Source: Phymorhynchus buccinoides
Lineage: Eukaryota > Mollusca > Gastropoda > Neogastropoda > Raphitomidae
Assembly (NCBI GenBank): GCA_017654935.2
Contig: CM065693.1
Location: 13,498,326-13,562,325 of the forward strand
DNA: 64,000 nt
Direction of reading: 5' to 3'
The notes beneath the pieces are model-generated. The model saw only the letters and a list, made by a program, of their open reading frames with translations. It was not told the DNA's origin and made no database searches. The position numbers were made by a program, and so were the translations under genes. Shown here in pieces: positions 23,219-34,849 of the stretch. Positions within the stretch are counted from its first letter, which is position 1. The number at the start of each line of letters is the position of its first letter.

Positions 23219-23456
23219 CCCTTTCACCGCCAAAGTCGCATTTTAGCACCACAGTGATTTAACACCTATGTCACTAAAAGGCATCAAATTGGGGTCTATT
23301 ATCCAAAGACCCTATTGTCTTAGTTTTGGGAAGTAAGGGTAGACCTTATTTTATATATTTCACAGAAGACTCCCCAATACTGCAGATGGAATGTGTTCTC
23401 TACCCAGGTATATTTAATGGAAGGTTTTGGCTGAAATATGGCTGGCGGTGAAAGGG
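23219..23456. mobile_element. piggyBac-like MITE (CCCTTTCACCGCCA family)
   Basis: 238 bp between TTAA copies. Termini CCCTTTCACCGCCA and TGGCGGTGAAAGGG. Relatives at 30109-30346, 36273-36501, 47395-47631, 52566-52798 and 63785-64000. Confidence 0.85.
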
Positions 23457-23573
23457 TTAAAGACCGTAAAACCCCTGTGTATTATTTGACTGTTACAACC
23501 AGTATGAACCTTGTGCACTATTAATTTTAACGTTCAAAGACATTGCAAACCCTGTGCATTACCTTACTTTTAA

Positions 23574-23970
23574 CCCCTTCTGTGTGTGATGTCATTGATG
23601 ATGTCATAACTTTTGAAGTCAGTCCTGGAATGGTTTGCTTTTTGCTTAGACAAGTCAGGAAATATAGATCTCTAGACCATTTTCTCAGAGGTCTCTTTTA
23701 CATTTTATAATAAGAAAATGTGATGCAGCACAGGAAAACCAGGCTAATGTCGTAAATTATCACTTTTGACTTATTCATATTTTCAGAAAGGCCAGAGACA
23801 ACAGATTAACAGGCAAAAAACAGAATTCATCTATCTCCAATAGTTTATTTTTAATAATTTTTCAATCAATCAAATCTCTCTCTCTCTCTTGTGGCTGCCC
23901 GACTTTAGCCTCCTTTTCCTGTGCTGCATCACAAATTGTTAATGTCTGTTTTCCTCTGACAGTGAAGGGG
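23574..23970. mobile_element. piggyBac-like MITE, second type
   Basis: Begins TTAACCCCTTC and ends GAAGGGGTTAT, enclosing TGATGTCATTGATGATGTCA. The right target site is TTAT rather than TTAA. A related fragment is at 63623-63780. Confidence 0.55.
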
Positions 23971-24057
23971 TTATAAAGACCCTACGCAAAGTTTGTTCAT
24001 CACTTTGGGCCATATCTTTTACATTATGGCAGATACAGTTTCCAAATTTGGCAAGTA

Positions 24058-24235
24058 CTGTATTTTCCAGACTATAAGGCAATACTTTTTTTCCCCCCCC
24101 AAAGACTCGGACCCCTGCGCCGTATAATGTGACTGGTGAAATAGTAAGAAAATATAGTAACAAAATCCGAAATTTGAGTACAATTTGCGGGGCGCACCTT
24201 ATACAAAGGTGCGCCTTAAATTGAAAAAAAAATGT
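24058..24235. mobile_element. Family-T MITE, decayed at the right end
   Basis: Left terminus CTGTATTTTCCAGACTATAA and internal GGTGCGCCTTA; the right terminus is lost in an A run. Confidence 0.65.
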
Positions 24236-24259
24236 TAGGTAGACTAGCTTAATATGGAA

Positions 24260-25080
24260 TGCTAAATATTGTTGACCTCAGTGACCTTAACCTTTGATTT
24301 TTGTCTGTCACAATATCACATGAACTACAGCACAGAATCGCTTAAAGGTTTGAATGGAGGTATACCACATCGAGCTGGTGTGTCCCGTATATTCAGAGTG
24401 ACTTTAGCCCTATTATCCTTAACCTTGACCTTTGGCCTTGAACAATGTCAAATTATTTGTATTGCCATATCTTTTACATTATGTTAGATATAATTTCCAA
24501 ATTTTGTAAACAGGTAGACTAGCTTAAGATCATATGGAATGCTAAGTATTGTTGACCTTGACAACCTTGACCTTGGATTTTTGTATGTTACACAACATCC
24601 CATGAACTGCTGTGCAGTATCGCTTAAACATTTTCTACGGTGGATTATCACATCAAGCTGATGTGTCCAGTGTAGAAAGTGCATCCTTTCTGACCTTGAC
24701 CTTTGGAATGTGCTTGAAAATGAACAATCTGGCATTTAAATCTATCTCCGAAAATGTAAAGCAAGCAATACTAACCACTTTCTTTCTGTCCAGTGTCCAT
24801 TTTTCACATCAAACTGATGTGTGCAGTGTAGAAATTGTACCCTTTCTGACCTTGACCTTTGGAGTGTATTTGAAAGTGAACAATCTGGCATTTGGATCTA
24901 TCTCCAAAAACGTAAAGCAAGCATTTACAATACCGAAAACATAAAGCATTGTGTCCAATGTCCTTTTCTATGTATGCTTTACAGAATATGCAAATCGAAG
25001 TTTTCCTACGCTATTGTGACTGTTAAATTGTGTGTCCGTAGTGTAACTTTAACATTGCCGTTTTCATGGGATTTACTCTA
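24260..25080. repeat. Imperfect long repeats with GACCTTGACCTTTGG blocks
   Basis: Blocks such as GACCTTGACCTTTGGA, AACAATCTGGCATTT and CATCAAGCTGATGTG recur three to four times at about 170-230 bp spacing. A related piece is at 25197-25260. No coding seen. Confidence 0.6.
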
Positions 25081-25432
25081 TTTTCAATAATAAAACTTTG
25101 AGTACATATGCATATTTATGCACTGTTTTAGGCAGGAACAGTTTGCATGATTAAATAAATGGACAAAGGATGAAACAAGAAACATTCTGAAGCTGATTTG
25201 AAAGTAAACAGTCTGGCATTCAGATCGCTCTCCAAAACACAAAGCGAATGAGCCTTGAAGGATTTGCCTCTTGTTTTCATTATAAATCTGCATAGTCATA
25301 CTGACAAACCTGTCATCATCACCAATTTCACTATACCAATTTTTGTTTACACATCATAATCATTGCTCTCCAAAACACAAATCGAGTGAGCCTTGAAGGA
25401 TTTGCCTCCTGTTTTCATTATTAATCTGTATA

Positions 25433-25896
25433 CTGTAAAAACTGGACTATAAGGCGCACCTGTATATAAGCCGCATCCCTTAAATTGACAGAATATTGAC
25501 TATTTGTCCACATATAAGCCGCAGCAGTTGATAAGCCGCAGGGAAATTACTGAAACAAAAAAGTTGACAAAGCTAAAGAAAAAACCAGTAGATTTTGTCT
25601 ACCTTACCACAGAAAATCAATACATGAGCTGAAAACAACACAAAAATAGAAATTCTGCATCTGCAACATGACTATGTAATGCCCTGAGACACTTCTATAA
25701 ATCTTTCAAGTGTCAAAACCCGTTTTGAGCTGCAACGAAGCTAAAACATAGGCTGGATAATGTGGAAGGAAACAGATTCCATAATACTATAATAAATATG
25801 ACATTGGAAAAATCCACAGACAAGCCGCATTAGCGTATAAGCCGCATGGGCCAAAGTTAAGGGAAAAGGTAGCGGCTTATAGTCCGCATTTTACGG
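25433..25896. mobile_element. Family-T MITE inside one copy of a tandem duplication
   Basis: TA flanks; termini CTGTAAAAACTGGACTATAA and TAGTCCGCATTTTACGG. The flanks resume a duplicated segment (25225-25350 against 25377-25432 plus 25899-25980), so the insertion followed the duplication. Confidence 0.75.
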
Positions 25897-26227
25897 TAGT
25901 CATATTGACAAACTAATCATCATCACCATCATCATCAGTTTCCCTATACCAATTTTTTGGTACACATCATAATCATCGCCATAAATTCATAGTCATTTTA
26001 CAAACACACATCACCATCTCGATTAATTGATCGATTAACTAGTCTCGATTATAATCAGTATGTTACAAACACACACAGTATTGACAACAGCTGTTATTAT
26101 CAAGCGAAAATGTGGGAAATAATGAAAATGCAGGAGTATTCACGGCTGTATTAATAATAATAAAAAACAACTCATTAAAAGAACTGTACAGAAAATGGGA
26201 GACAGCATACAACAAAACATTAATTAA

Positions 26228-26448
26228 CCCCTTGACTGCCACCAACGTGTCACGTACTGACCTGATGACATCACTGATGATGTCATCAGATGAAGAGGAA
26301 TAACCCTGATATGCTGGCTTTTGCTCTAACACGGTCAAGAGAGTTATATCCCCAGACCATTTTGCCAGATTGGCTCTATCAGTTGTCTTTTTCATGGCAT
26401 GATTTGCCCAATGATTTTTTTCTTTAATTTGCTCTGGCAGTCAAGGGG
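26228..26448. mobile_element. piggyBac-like MITE (CCCCTTGACTGCCA type)
   Basis: 221 bp between TTAA copies; termini CCCCTTGACTGCCA and TGGCAGTCAAGGGG. Confidence 0.8.
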
Positions 26449-27774
26449 TTAAAATAAATGAAAATTAATTTTTTTTAATGAAACCCACAAAATGTTCACA
26501 TTTATATAAACTTTAGAGACAAAAATACATTGCTTCTTCTCAGGAGTAAATTTTCGTTCAATTAATTTGAAAACCAACGGAGAATCACAATAATCAACAT
26601 ATATTTTTTTTTACATTTGCGAAAGAACATATTGCATGTCAGCTCTGAGGTCCTAATATTATTTGAACAGTTTGAGAGTTTTTCAAGCAAAGCCTAAAGC
26701 ACATAGACGCATACGACAGTTTTTACGAAAACCTGTAGCAAAGCTTATGATAGATTTTGTCAAATTATCTTCATAGCTTACAATCATTGTATGAAACGGT
26801 TAAAATAAAGACCCATACCATGACAATTTAAGTACATTACTAGCGTCCTGTCACAAACGGGAAGACATGAATAAAATGTTAAAGAATCATATTACTCAAA
26901 ATAATTATTTATATACAACATTCTTCTCATGCTTGCTTTTTAAATGTTTTTTTCTTCACAAAAGGCTTAAAACATTTTTGAATTTTTTAAAAATTATTGT
27001 ATTGTGTAGATCAAATAGCTATATTAATAAATGATTTTTTAAAAATTGAATATGTCCATATAAATAAGGTAAAAAGCAAAGATAAAAAAAAAAAATATAT
27101 ATATAAAATTAAAAAAAAAAAATGATAGAATAAAAAAATGCAAATTGTTTGTAAATAAATTAAATAATCATTCGAAGTAAAGAACCCCCAAAACTTCAAA
27201 ATTATGAACTTTCAAATCAACACTCAAACAAAAAGCAGAAGTATATAACTTTACAAGAGACAGAGAAGTAGTCAATCTTTAACATGAGAACAGTTCCCAA
27301 TATAGCAAGCCATTCAGAATGACCATAAAATTATTGCCTGCCAGAACGGTCCATCTCAAAGGGAATAAACAGCACAGATGGGCAGTTCTGGCATTCACCC
27401 CTCGATAATATGTTGTTGTTGGCTTGCCCTAACGTGACTGTAGAATAAATGTATTTAATCCTCTTGCATTTATTCCGCCCAAAACCGCCCGTCCGGAAGT
27501 TGCCTCTGTGTATTCAAGCCGCCCAAAACCGCCCGTAGCTTGCCCCCACTCTGAGACCCGTTCTGATGGCATTTTCATCACGCACTAAGTTCTGGCTTGT
27601 TATACACACACTATGAAGGAGCTTCTCACTTGCAATGATGTGATAGTAACAAAACTATTGTGTGCTTCAAAACTATTTTGTGTGCTTCAAAACAGATTTT
27701 CCTGAAAATGTAAGAAAGAATCTGAACACTGGAAGAAGCTTTGTCTGTAACAAATGCGAATGCAAGAGGGTTAA

Positions 27775-28296
27775 GGGCTTGGCACACTAGCGTCAAGATC
27801 TCGAGATCGTGGCGATTTTTTGCTGCAAGGCGCAGTTTGATGCGCCGCTTGCGTGTAAGAGATTCGTGGCGCGGCAGGATTTTTTTATGCGTAGCTGCGC
27901 AATTTTTTGTTGCTCAAGAATAGAACCGGCTCTAATTTTGATGCTCAAGATCGCAGAGATCGTGAAACTAGCCAATCACAACGGACGGAAGGACCATAAC
28001 TCTGATTGAAGAAAAAAAATGGCAGACTTGCTCGAACCCAAAATAAAGCAGCACAAACAATGACACACATTTCATCTTCTGAAGAAGATGAATCATTGTG
28101 GTCAGCCATACTGTTGTTTCTAGAAGGAGGTTTGACGCTAGAGTAATCTTTCCTTGCGTTCCAAATAAGGAAGTTCGCGTGACAAAGGCGAAGTGACAAG
28201 AGTCGTGTGTGAGAACACCACTGCCTCACTACAATGTGTGCTGTGATGTAGGCGTCTGAGAAACAATTGACGCCTGATGCTAGTGTGCGAAGGCCT
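27775..28296. mobile_element. TTAA-flanked DNA transposon remnant
   Basis: TTAA on both sides; inverted ends GGGCTTGGCACACTAGCG and AGGCCTTCGCACACTAGC. On the minus strand it holds MADHNDSSSSEDEM, which resembles an acidic transposase N-terminus, but no catalytic domain. PIF/Harbinger or piggyBac group. Confidence 0.6.
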
Positions 28297-28400
28297 TTAA
28301 GAGACACTTGATCTGAAGAAGAATCTGCAGCCAGGCATCTCTTGACAGCATGTGTTTTCTTTGAAAGAAAGCAGAGAAGAAATTCTTTTCAGTATATATA

Positions 28401-29035
28401 CAGGGTTTGTACAGATCTGTGTCAAATAAATTCCAGGACTATTCCAGGACCACTTTACTAAATTTCAAGGACTCAATCTGGCATACCGGTCAATGTCGGT
28501 TTCGTTCCCGCCTGAGTTGCTTGTGCTTCTGGCCTTGACAATGGCTTTTTACAGCACTCTCGTCCATGCTGGTGATGTCAAAGTTCTTTTTGCACACTGT
28601 GCAGCTAGCTTTCAGTTTTGAACTATCTGTTGACGGAGCTAATCAGCTCTGATATTCTTTTTTTTTGCAGCCAAACATCGTTGAAAATGCAGTCTCCATT
28701 TTGTTTGAAAACGGAAGTACGGTAAAGGGAAGTAGCTTCAGCGACAGACAACTCGCGCAAATGTTGTCTGCTATGATCGCGATATTGGTATGACCTAAAA
28801 AGTTTTTTGTTTTTTTAATTTGAATTTAGTTTTAACCTTCAATTATTTTTTGTGGAGGAGATTTTGACTTTGATGCATTGAGATTAAGGATGTGGTCAGA
28901 CGATTTTGAAAATTCCAGGACTTTTCCAGGAGTCTTGGGGCCTTTGCTGTTTTTCAAGCACTTTTCAAGCCCTGGAAAAGGCCATGTCAATTTTCCAGTA
29001 CTTTTCAAGGTTTCAAGGACCCTGTACGAACCCTG
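28401..29035. mobile_element. hAT-like MITE (CAGGGTTYGTACAG ends)
   Basis: Ends CAGGGTTTGTACAG and, inverted, CAGGGTTCGTACAGGGTCC. Repeated CCAGGACTTTTCCAGG-type motifs inside. The insertion site is TA-rich; a clean 8-bp duplication is not evident. Confidence 0.7.
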
Positions 29036-29187
29036 TATACACTACATTTCCCCTGACAAGGAACAAAGAAGATTTTTTAAGCATAGCAATCCAACATTGC
29101 TTACAAAATGGTTGTGAAGATTATTCTAAGGATGAAAATAGGAGTGAACAATCCAATGCTTTTTATTTATATAATTCATTGAGCACT

Positions 29188-29656
29188 CAGACCTGTTTAC
29201 GCTTATAATGAACAACCTGGAATTTGCCACAGAAAACCCCGGAATTTGAAGAAAAAACACCAGAATTCACATCGGTACACGACTCGCCAAATTTTGAAGT
29301 CCACGTTGCAGTACTTGCAGTGTGCCTGCTCATCTCCCAAACGTTGTTATTCCTGGCACTTTCAAATACTTTTGAGAAAACTTCTGCTTCACTTTTGTCC
29401 GTTTCGCCCTATCATTGCTATCGTTTGTCGAAGATTTCTGGCGCTTGCCGCCTGTGGTTGACTTGTCTGATGACATGTTTGGCGCAAAACTACAATCTCG
29501 GTTAACCCCTACGTCTTTTCATACAAACAGAAACAAATAATAGACGTTTTTTCAAAATCCCAGGATTTTTAGCGTTCACCATGAATTTATTATTTTACCC
29601 AACATTTTTGCAAATTCCCGGGATAATTCCGGCAAAACCGGGAGGGTAAACAGGTC
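29188..29656. mobile_element. hAT-like element (CAGACCTGTTTAC ends)
   Basis: Flanked by TGAGCACT (29180-29187, 29657-29664). Termini CAGACCTGTTTAC and GTAAACAGGTC. On plus it contains short open frames (CCGFSP-like fragments) with no recognised domain. Same target-site habit as 48213-48838 and 56468-57109. Confidence 0.75.
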
Positions 29657-29679
29657 TGAGCACTATGGGAACTGTTAAT

Positions 29680-30022
29680 TGTTTCTTCTTCTTCTGCGTT
29701 CCCAGGCCATAAGGCCACAATGGGTATGTATGTGTCCGTTTTCCAGTTTTCACTGGTGTTCTCGCTACATTCAGCCGACACATTCCGATTTCGGAGGAGC
29801 TCAAAGGAGAAAACTATATGGAAGATTTTTTTTTTAGAAAAAAGGCAGGAGAATGGGCCAAAAAGTCAGAAAGATAGTAGATGATAGAAAGCAAAGGGAA
29901 AAGACAGAGTCAGAGAGAGATACATAGATTAGAGGAAGTTACAAGCACAGAACTTCCAGAAGGTGGGGGAACTATTTGTACGGAAGGCCCCCCGGTATCT
30001 CCACGGGGGGGGGGGGGGGGAG
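29680..30022 (-). mobile_element. SINE-like family A copy 4, 5'-truncated
   Basis: Flanked by CTGTTAAT (29672-29679, 30023-30030). Ends at a G run on the side where longer copies continue for about 70 bp, so it is 5'-truncated. Confidence 0.8.
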
Positions 30023-30108
30023 CTGTTAATAGAACGAAGGGGAAAGTCTGGGCATTCAGTTGTCTGAGGCATCTCCACAAAGACAGTGAAGAGCAAAACA
30101 AGGGTTAA

Positions 30109-30346
30109 CCCTTTCGCCGCCAACGTCGCATTTTTGCACCACAGTGATTTAACACCCATGTCACTAAAAGGCACCAAATCAGGGCCTGTTATCCAAAGAC
30201 CCTATTCTCTTAAGTTTGGGAGGTAAGGATAGGCCTGACTTTATATATGTCACAGAGGAATTCCCAATATTACAGACAAATTTTTTTCTCTACCCAGGTA
30301 AGTTTAATGGAAAATGTTTGCTGAAAAATGGCTGGCGGCAAAAGGG
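30109..30346. mobile_element. piggyBac-like MITE
   Basis: 238 bp between TTAA copies; termini CCCTTTCGCCGCCA and TGGCGGCAAAAGGG. Confidence 0.85.
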
Positions 30347-31135
30347 TTAAAGCACACGACTCAAATACGAATAAAAACTGTGCAAAATCGAATTGGATAA
30401 TAATTTCTTAAGTCACAAACACACATAAATTTGAACGTGGTCTAGCCGATAGCTTACAATTTGCAAAAAAGCATGTCGCCCGTTCGCTTGTGTTTCGTCT
30501 GCTTCTGCGAAGTCTGGCTTAGCTGTGACGTCATCGTAAGACAAGTTCCTAAAGATAAGAAAGACTCACTTTGTGTTATTTTGACGTCACAACTGGTTCT
30601 TATCGCACCAGTCCCGTTCCGTGAGACCGATGGCCATTTGATCCCTGGCTCTAGTAGATCTGCGGCAACACGAGAGTGAATTTTTTGAAATAAAAGTAAG
30701 AGTGCTCACTTTATCTTGGAGCACGTAACAATTAAAGGTAGGTTACAGGGACAGACTTTTGCAGACTGTGGCTATGCATATCAAGACACAATGCTGTGAA
30801 GTTACCAAGAGCGGTCTTGGATCCGAACTGAACATCTGATTCTCTTTTAATCGCAAGAAAAAAGCTAAGAAGCATGATAATACATTTATGGCACTGATCA
30901 AAATGTGGATTCTGAAATAATGCAGACTGAACTGAAGACTGGCACTTGAAAAAACTTGCAAATTGAAAGTTCATAAAAATGTTTTAAGCAATAATTATGC
31001 TAATGCACCTCTATTATTAAATGATAAAAGAAGCAACAACAATAAAACACCCAACTAAAAGAGAGAAATTCAGAGTTATGAATAATGCCATTGTATTCAA
31101 TAAACAGTCTCCTGTACATGAGCACAAGAAAGTTA

Positions 31136-31870
31136 CCGTGTTTTACGGACTATAGGGCGATACTTTTTTCCAAGCCTTATAATGTGACTGATAACATACC
31201 GTAATTTACGGCCCATAAGGTGACACAACGCATAAGGCGCACTCCCTGCTTTTTACATAAAATCGTAATTTGAACAAAGAAAGGGTGCATACACCCGATA
31301 AGGCGCAAAGAAATAAAAAAAAGGAAGAACGAAACGATCAGCGAAAGTAACATCATTACAGGTCTATTGCTGTGTCCGATTGTGATCACGGAAGAGATAC
31401 GATCGTGAAGCGAAAGTGCAATGTGAGTGAACTGTTGTCGGTTTGTTGTGGAAGCTACCAGAGCATGGTGAGTTGTTCATTTCAACTCTCGACCCCCTTA
31501 CTTTTTTCTGTTTAGAGTATATAAAGGGCGCATGCACCGGATTGGGCGCAGGGGTCAAAGTTCAGTAAAGAAAGTTGAGCCTAATAGGTCGTAAATTACG
31601 GTAGTAAGAAACTGTAATAACAACATCTAATTTTGTGTCAAATTTGGGGGTGAGCCTTATACAGTGGAACCTCCCTTATAAGACCTTCAAAAATCATCCA
31701 CATTGAGGTCTTATATGGGAGGGGTCTTTAAGAGAGGTAATGTTAACACTTACAAAGAAGAGCAATGTCTCAGAGAAGTAGGTCTTATATGGGAGGGAGT
31801 CTTATAATGGGAGGTCTTATAAGGGAGGTTCCACTGTAATCAGGTGCGCCTTGTAGTCCGTAAAATATAG
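31136..31870. mobile_element. Nested MITEs: two family-T elements and one mariner-like
   Basis: Outer family-T element 31136-31870. Inside it, with TA duplications, sit another family-T element (31199-31601; ends CCGTAATTTACGG) and a CAGTGGAACC element (31662-31836). The outer element without inserts would be about 150 bp. Confidence 0.8.
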
Positions 31871-32040
31871 TAAGCTTTTCACTTTTTACAACATTGTGAC
31901 AAAGTGCTTTCTCCTGCTTGAGGAAAATAAACATTGAATATGTATGAGCATAAACATATTAATGCTCAAAACTGTATAATCAGAAAATTCATAATAAAAC
32001 ATTAAAAAAAAAGAACAGGAACTTGTCTTCTTCTCCTTAA

Positions 32041-32415
32041 GCAGCCAACTTCATCACATTGAAGATTACATCTACGTAATTATAATGGCCAAATGTAGCC
32101 AACTTCATCACATTGAAGATTACATCTACGTAATTATAATGGCCAAATGTAGCCAACTTCATCACATTGAAGATTACATCTACGTAATTATAATGGCCAA
32201 ATGTAGCCAACTTCATCACATTGAAGATTACATCTACGTAATTATAATGGCCAAATGTAGCCAACTTCATCACATTGAAGATTACATCTACGTAATTATA
32301 ATGGCCAAATGTAGCCAACTTCATCACATTGAAGATTACATCTACGTAATTATAATGGCCAAATGTAGCCAACTTCATCACATTGAAGATTACATCTACG
32401 TAATTATAATGGCTA
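32041..32415. repeat. 54-bp minisatellite, 7 copies
   Basis: Unit includes CCAACTTCATCACATTGAAG and TACATCTACGTAATTATAAT. As 54 is a multiple of three, it is open on both strands (plus MAKCSQLHHIEDYIYVII; minus FGHYNYVDVIFNVMKLAT). Confidence 0.95.
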
Positions 32416-32975
32416 AATGTTCTGAATATGCATAATCTGTAAAAAAACACAAAAAAAGTTTTACAAGAACATGTGTAAAAAAAACCCACTTTTTCAATTT
32501 CTTCACAATCACATTTCATTTGCTGCACTTTCACAGTCATAGATCAGAATATATAAAAGTAAAAGACGGGTGGCTTAAAACATTACAGAAGAAAATAAAG
32601 AACAGTAGAGGTATACATTTTTAAAAGGCACATAGTCTTTGAGCACTATTGTAACTTGATCTGCTGAGAAAAGAGAAGATTCAGATTCTTTATTCTCTAT
32701 CTTTATTGGCCTCTGCAAAGAACACCTTTTGCAAGAATGAATGCCCTTGGTGGGTGGGGGAAGATGGTCGAGTACTGACCAAACAAGGGCATAACTCTCA
32801 CCAATAACCCTATTTGAGGCCACTGGATGGAGAATATGCCTCAATAGGAGAAAAAAGATGAAGCTATGGAATCTGATATTTTATGATCGTTTAGTGCATG
32901 GTCTTGTTAACATGTTCGGAAAATATGAATGCCTAACTCTTCATAACTTATTTTTGGTGATTATTTTCCCAACTA

Positions 32976-33547
32976 CCGTATTTTTCAGCTCATTAGGCGC
33001 TGCTGTTTATAAGGCGAATAGGGCAATTTTCAAGAAAAATCTGAAAAAATCCAACTAAAAGGCGCCCTCGTTTATAAGACTCCTCACAGAACAAAGTCGA
33101 AGTTTGAAGCCTGTACACGTCCTGTAAACGCTTGCCGACCGCTATTATTGTTGTCATAAACGAGAGTTGGCTCCCTTCTCACATAATCGAAACTTCCGAT
33201 TTTGCGACTTCCGGTTGTTGTGTTTGGACAATTCTTCGTGAAAACTGGTAGAATTATGGCATTTTAAGCTCTACAACGATGCTTTTTGCATCCAATGAAG
33301 GGTTGTGGCATCTGTTGGACGGTATCTCGGATGATAACAGGGATTTTGAAGCATTTTAACGTGAGTATTCGTCGTATCGGCGACTCGTTACCACTTTCGA
33401 TGTTGTGACTTACAGTAGACTGTACTTAGTACTGCAATCGTTGCCTCTCTTCTCGCGATTTTGTTCACTAATAGGGTGCCCTTGTTTATTAGGTGCATAG
33501 GTCGAAATTGGAGAAAAAAATATCGCTTTATAGTCCGAAAAATACGG
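32976..33547. mobile_element. Long family-T MITE (GGCGCTGCTG subtype), copy 1
   Basis: 572 bp with TA flanks; ends CCGTATTTTTCAGCTCATTA and TCCGAAAAATACGG. Two other near-full copies: 40207-40785 (inverted) and 55643-56203. Confidence 0.85.
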
Positions 33548-34179
33548 TAGTCAAATGCCCAGTCCCCACAGAACAAAGGGAAACAAATCGACCAGTCCCG
33601 AGTGTGTTAGCTGTAGGTGGAATGTGGTTAACTCAACGATGGGAATAAACTGAGTCATATTCCCTTAAAAAGTGTTCAAAATAATCATGAGCATTGCTGT
33701 GAAATCCTAAGAATAACGTGGAAACAAAAGGAAAAATGAATCTCTTCTCTCATTAGCTTCACTCTTCTCGTTTCCCGTTCAACCATTCTTTCCCATCAAA
33801 ACTGAAAATATACATTAAAAAACCCCACACCCTTTCAATAACTCTCACCTCTCTTTTTCATTCCAACACCTCTCAACCGTCCACCACAATTTGTTGACTC
33901 GCAGCCATCATTCATCTCTATTTTGTACCCCCTAGCATCCCCCAGCCTTTCCCCCATCTCCATATCCCCTTCCCCACCCTTCCATCGCCTTCGTTCAGTG
34001 ACTTTATCCAAATAATAGCCACCATACACCTCTCTTTTTTACCCCTAGCATCCCAACTCCCCCCCCCCCCCCTTTTCCTCAACCTTCCACCCTCCAGCTA
34101 TATCCATATTTACTACCGTAACAGAGGTGATTTGGTGACACGAAAGAGCAAGATATGTGGATTTGTCCTCCTTCCCCGC

Positions 34180-34508
34180 CCCCGTGGGTATACCGGAGGG
34201 GTCTTTCGTAAAAATAGTTCCCCCACCTTCTGGAAGTTCTGTGCTTGTAACTTCCTCTAATCTGCCACTCTCTTTGGCGCTGCCTTTTCCCTTTGCTTTC
34301 TATCATGAACTATCTTTCTGACTTATTGGCCCATTCTCCTGCCTTTTTTCAAAAAAAATCTTCCAAATAATTCTCCTCCTTTGAGCTCCTCCGAAATCGA
34401 AACGTGTTGGCTGTACACAGCGGGGAGACCAGTGAAAACTGAAAACCAGACACGTACGTACCTTACCCATTATGGCCTGGGAACGCAGAAGAAGAAGAAG
34501 AGATGAAG
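34180..34508 (+). mobile_element. SINE-like family A copy 5
   Basis: Plus-strand copy with the (GAA)n tail at 34485-34500. Its tail lies 25 bp from the FATP stop codon, so the FATP 3' UTR probably overlaps it in antisense. Confidence 0.8.
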
Positions 34509-34532
34509 AAGACCCCCTTCTTCCTCCCCAAA

Positions 34533-34849
34533 TCACAGCTTGGAGTGCAGAAAGGTGGGCAGACTCTCAGCGGTCAGCGGGGAGTAAGTGGCGGCCTTGA
34601 CGTCCAAGAAATACAGGGGGTCGTCGGTGACCTTGTCCAAATCGTAGCCCTCCTGCCGGAGCTCCACCTTGCGCTGTTTGTAGGTGCCCGTCAGCATGTC
34701 CTCCTGGAGAACTCGCAGGAACAGGGGCCGGGCGTACAGGGGCAGGTCGCGCTGGCAGGTGGTGTAGAGGCTCTTCAGCTGGTCCCTGGTCAACGTCTGT
34801 GAGTCTGGGGTCAGGCTGAGGGCCGCCATGCCTGCTCTGCCGTCGTGAC
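34533..34849 (-). CDS. SLC27A: FATP exon 11, terminal (residues 534-638, stop)
   Basis: Begins [12 protein letters not shown] after acceptor TTCAG and runs 104 residues to HSKL and TGA. Includes [12 protein letters not shown] and [17 protein letters not shown], both typical of the FATP C-terminus. No clear AATAAA was found before the SINE-like copy that ends at about 34508, only 25 bp past the stop, so the 3' UTR may run through it. A tandem partial copy of the exon start lies at 34891-35010. Confidence 0.94.

Noticed and set aside
24000..30400. A third gene between the FATP blocks
   Set aside because: All longer frames fall in MITEs or low-complexity DNA; no exon with splice sites and protein resemblance was found.
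30461..30679. 72-residue open frame with Cys-rich start
   Set aside because: No family resemblance, no splice context, and the length is expected by chance.
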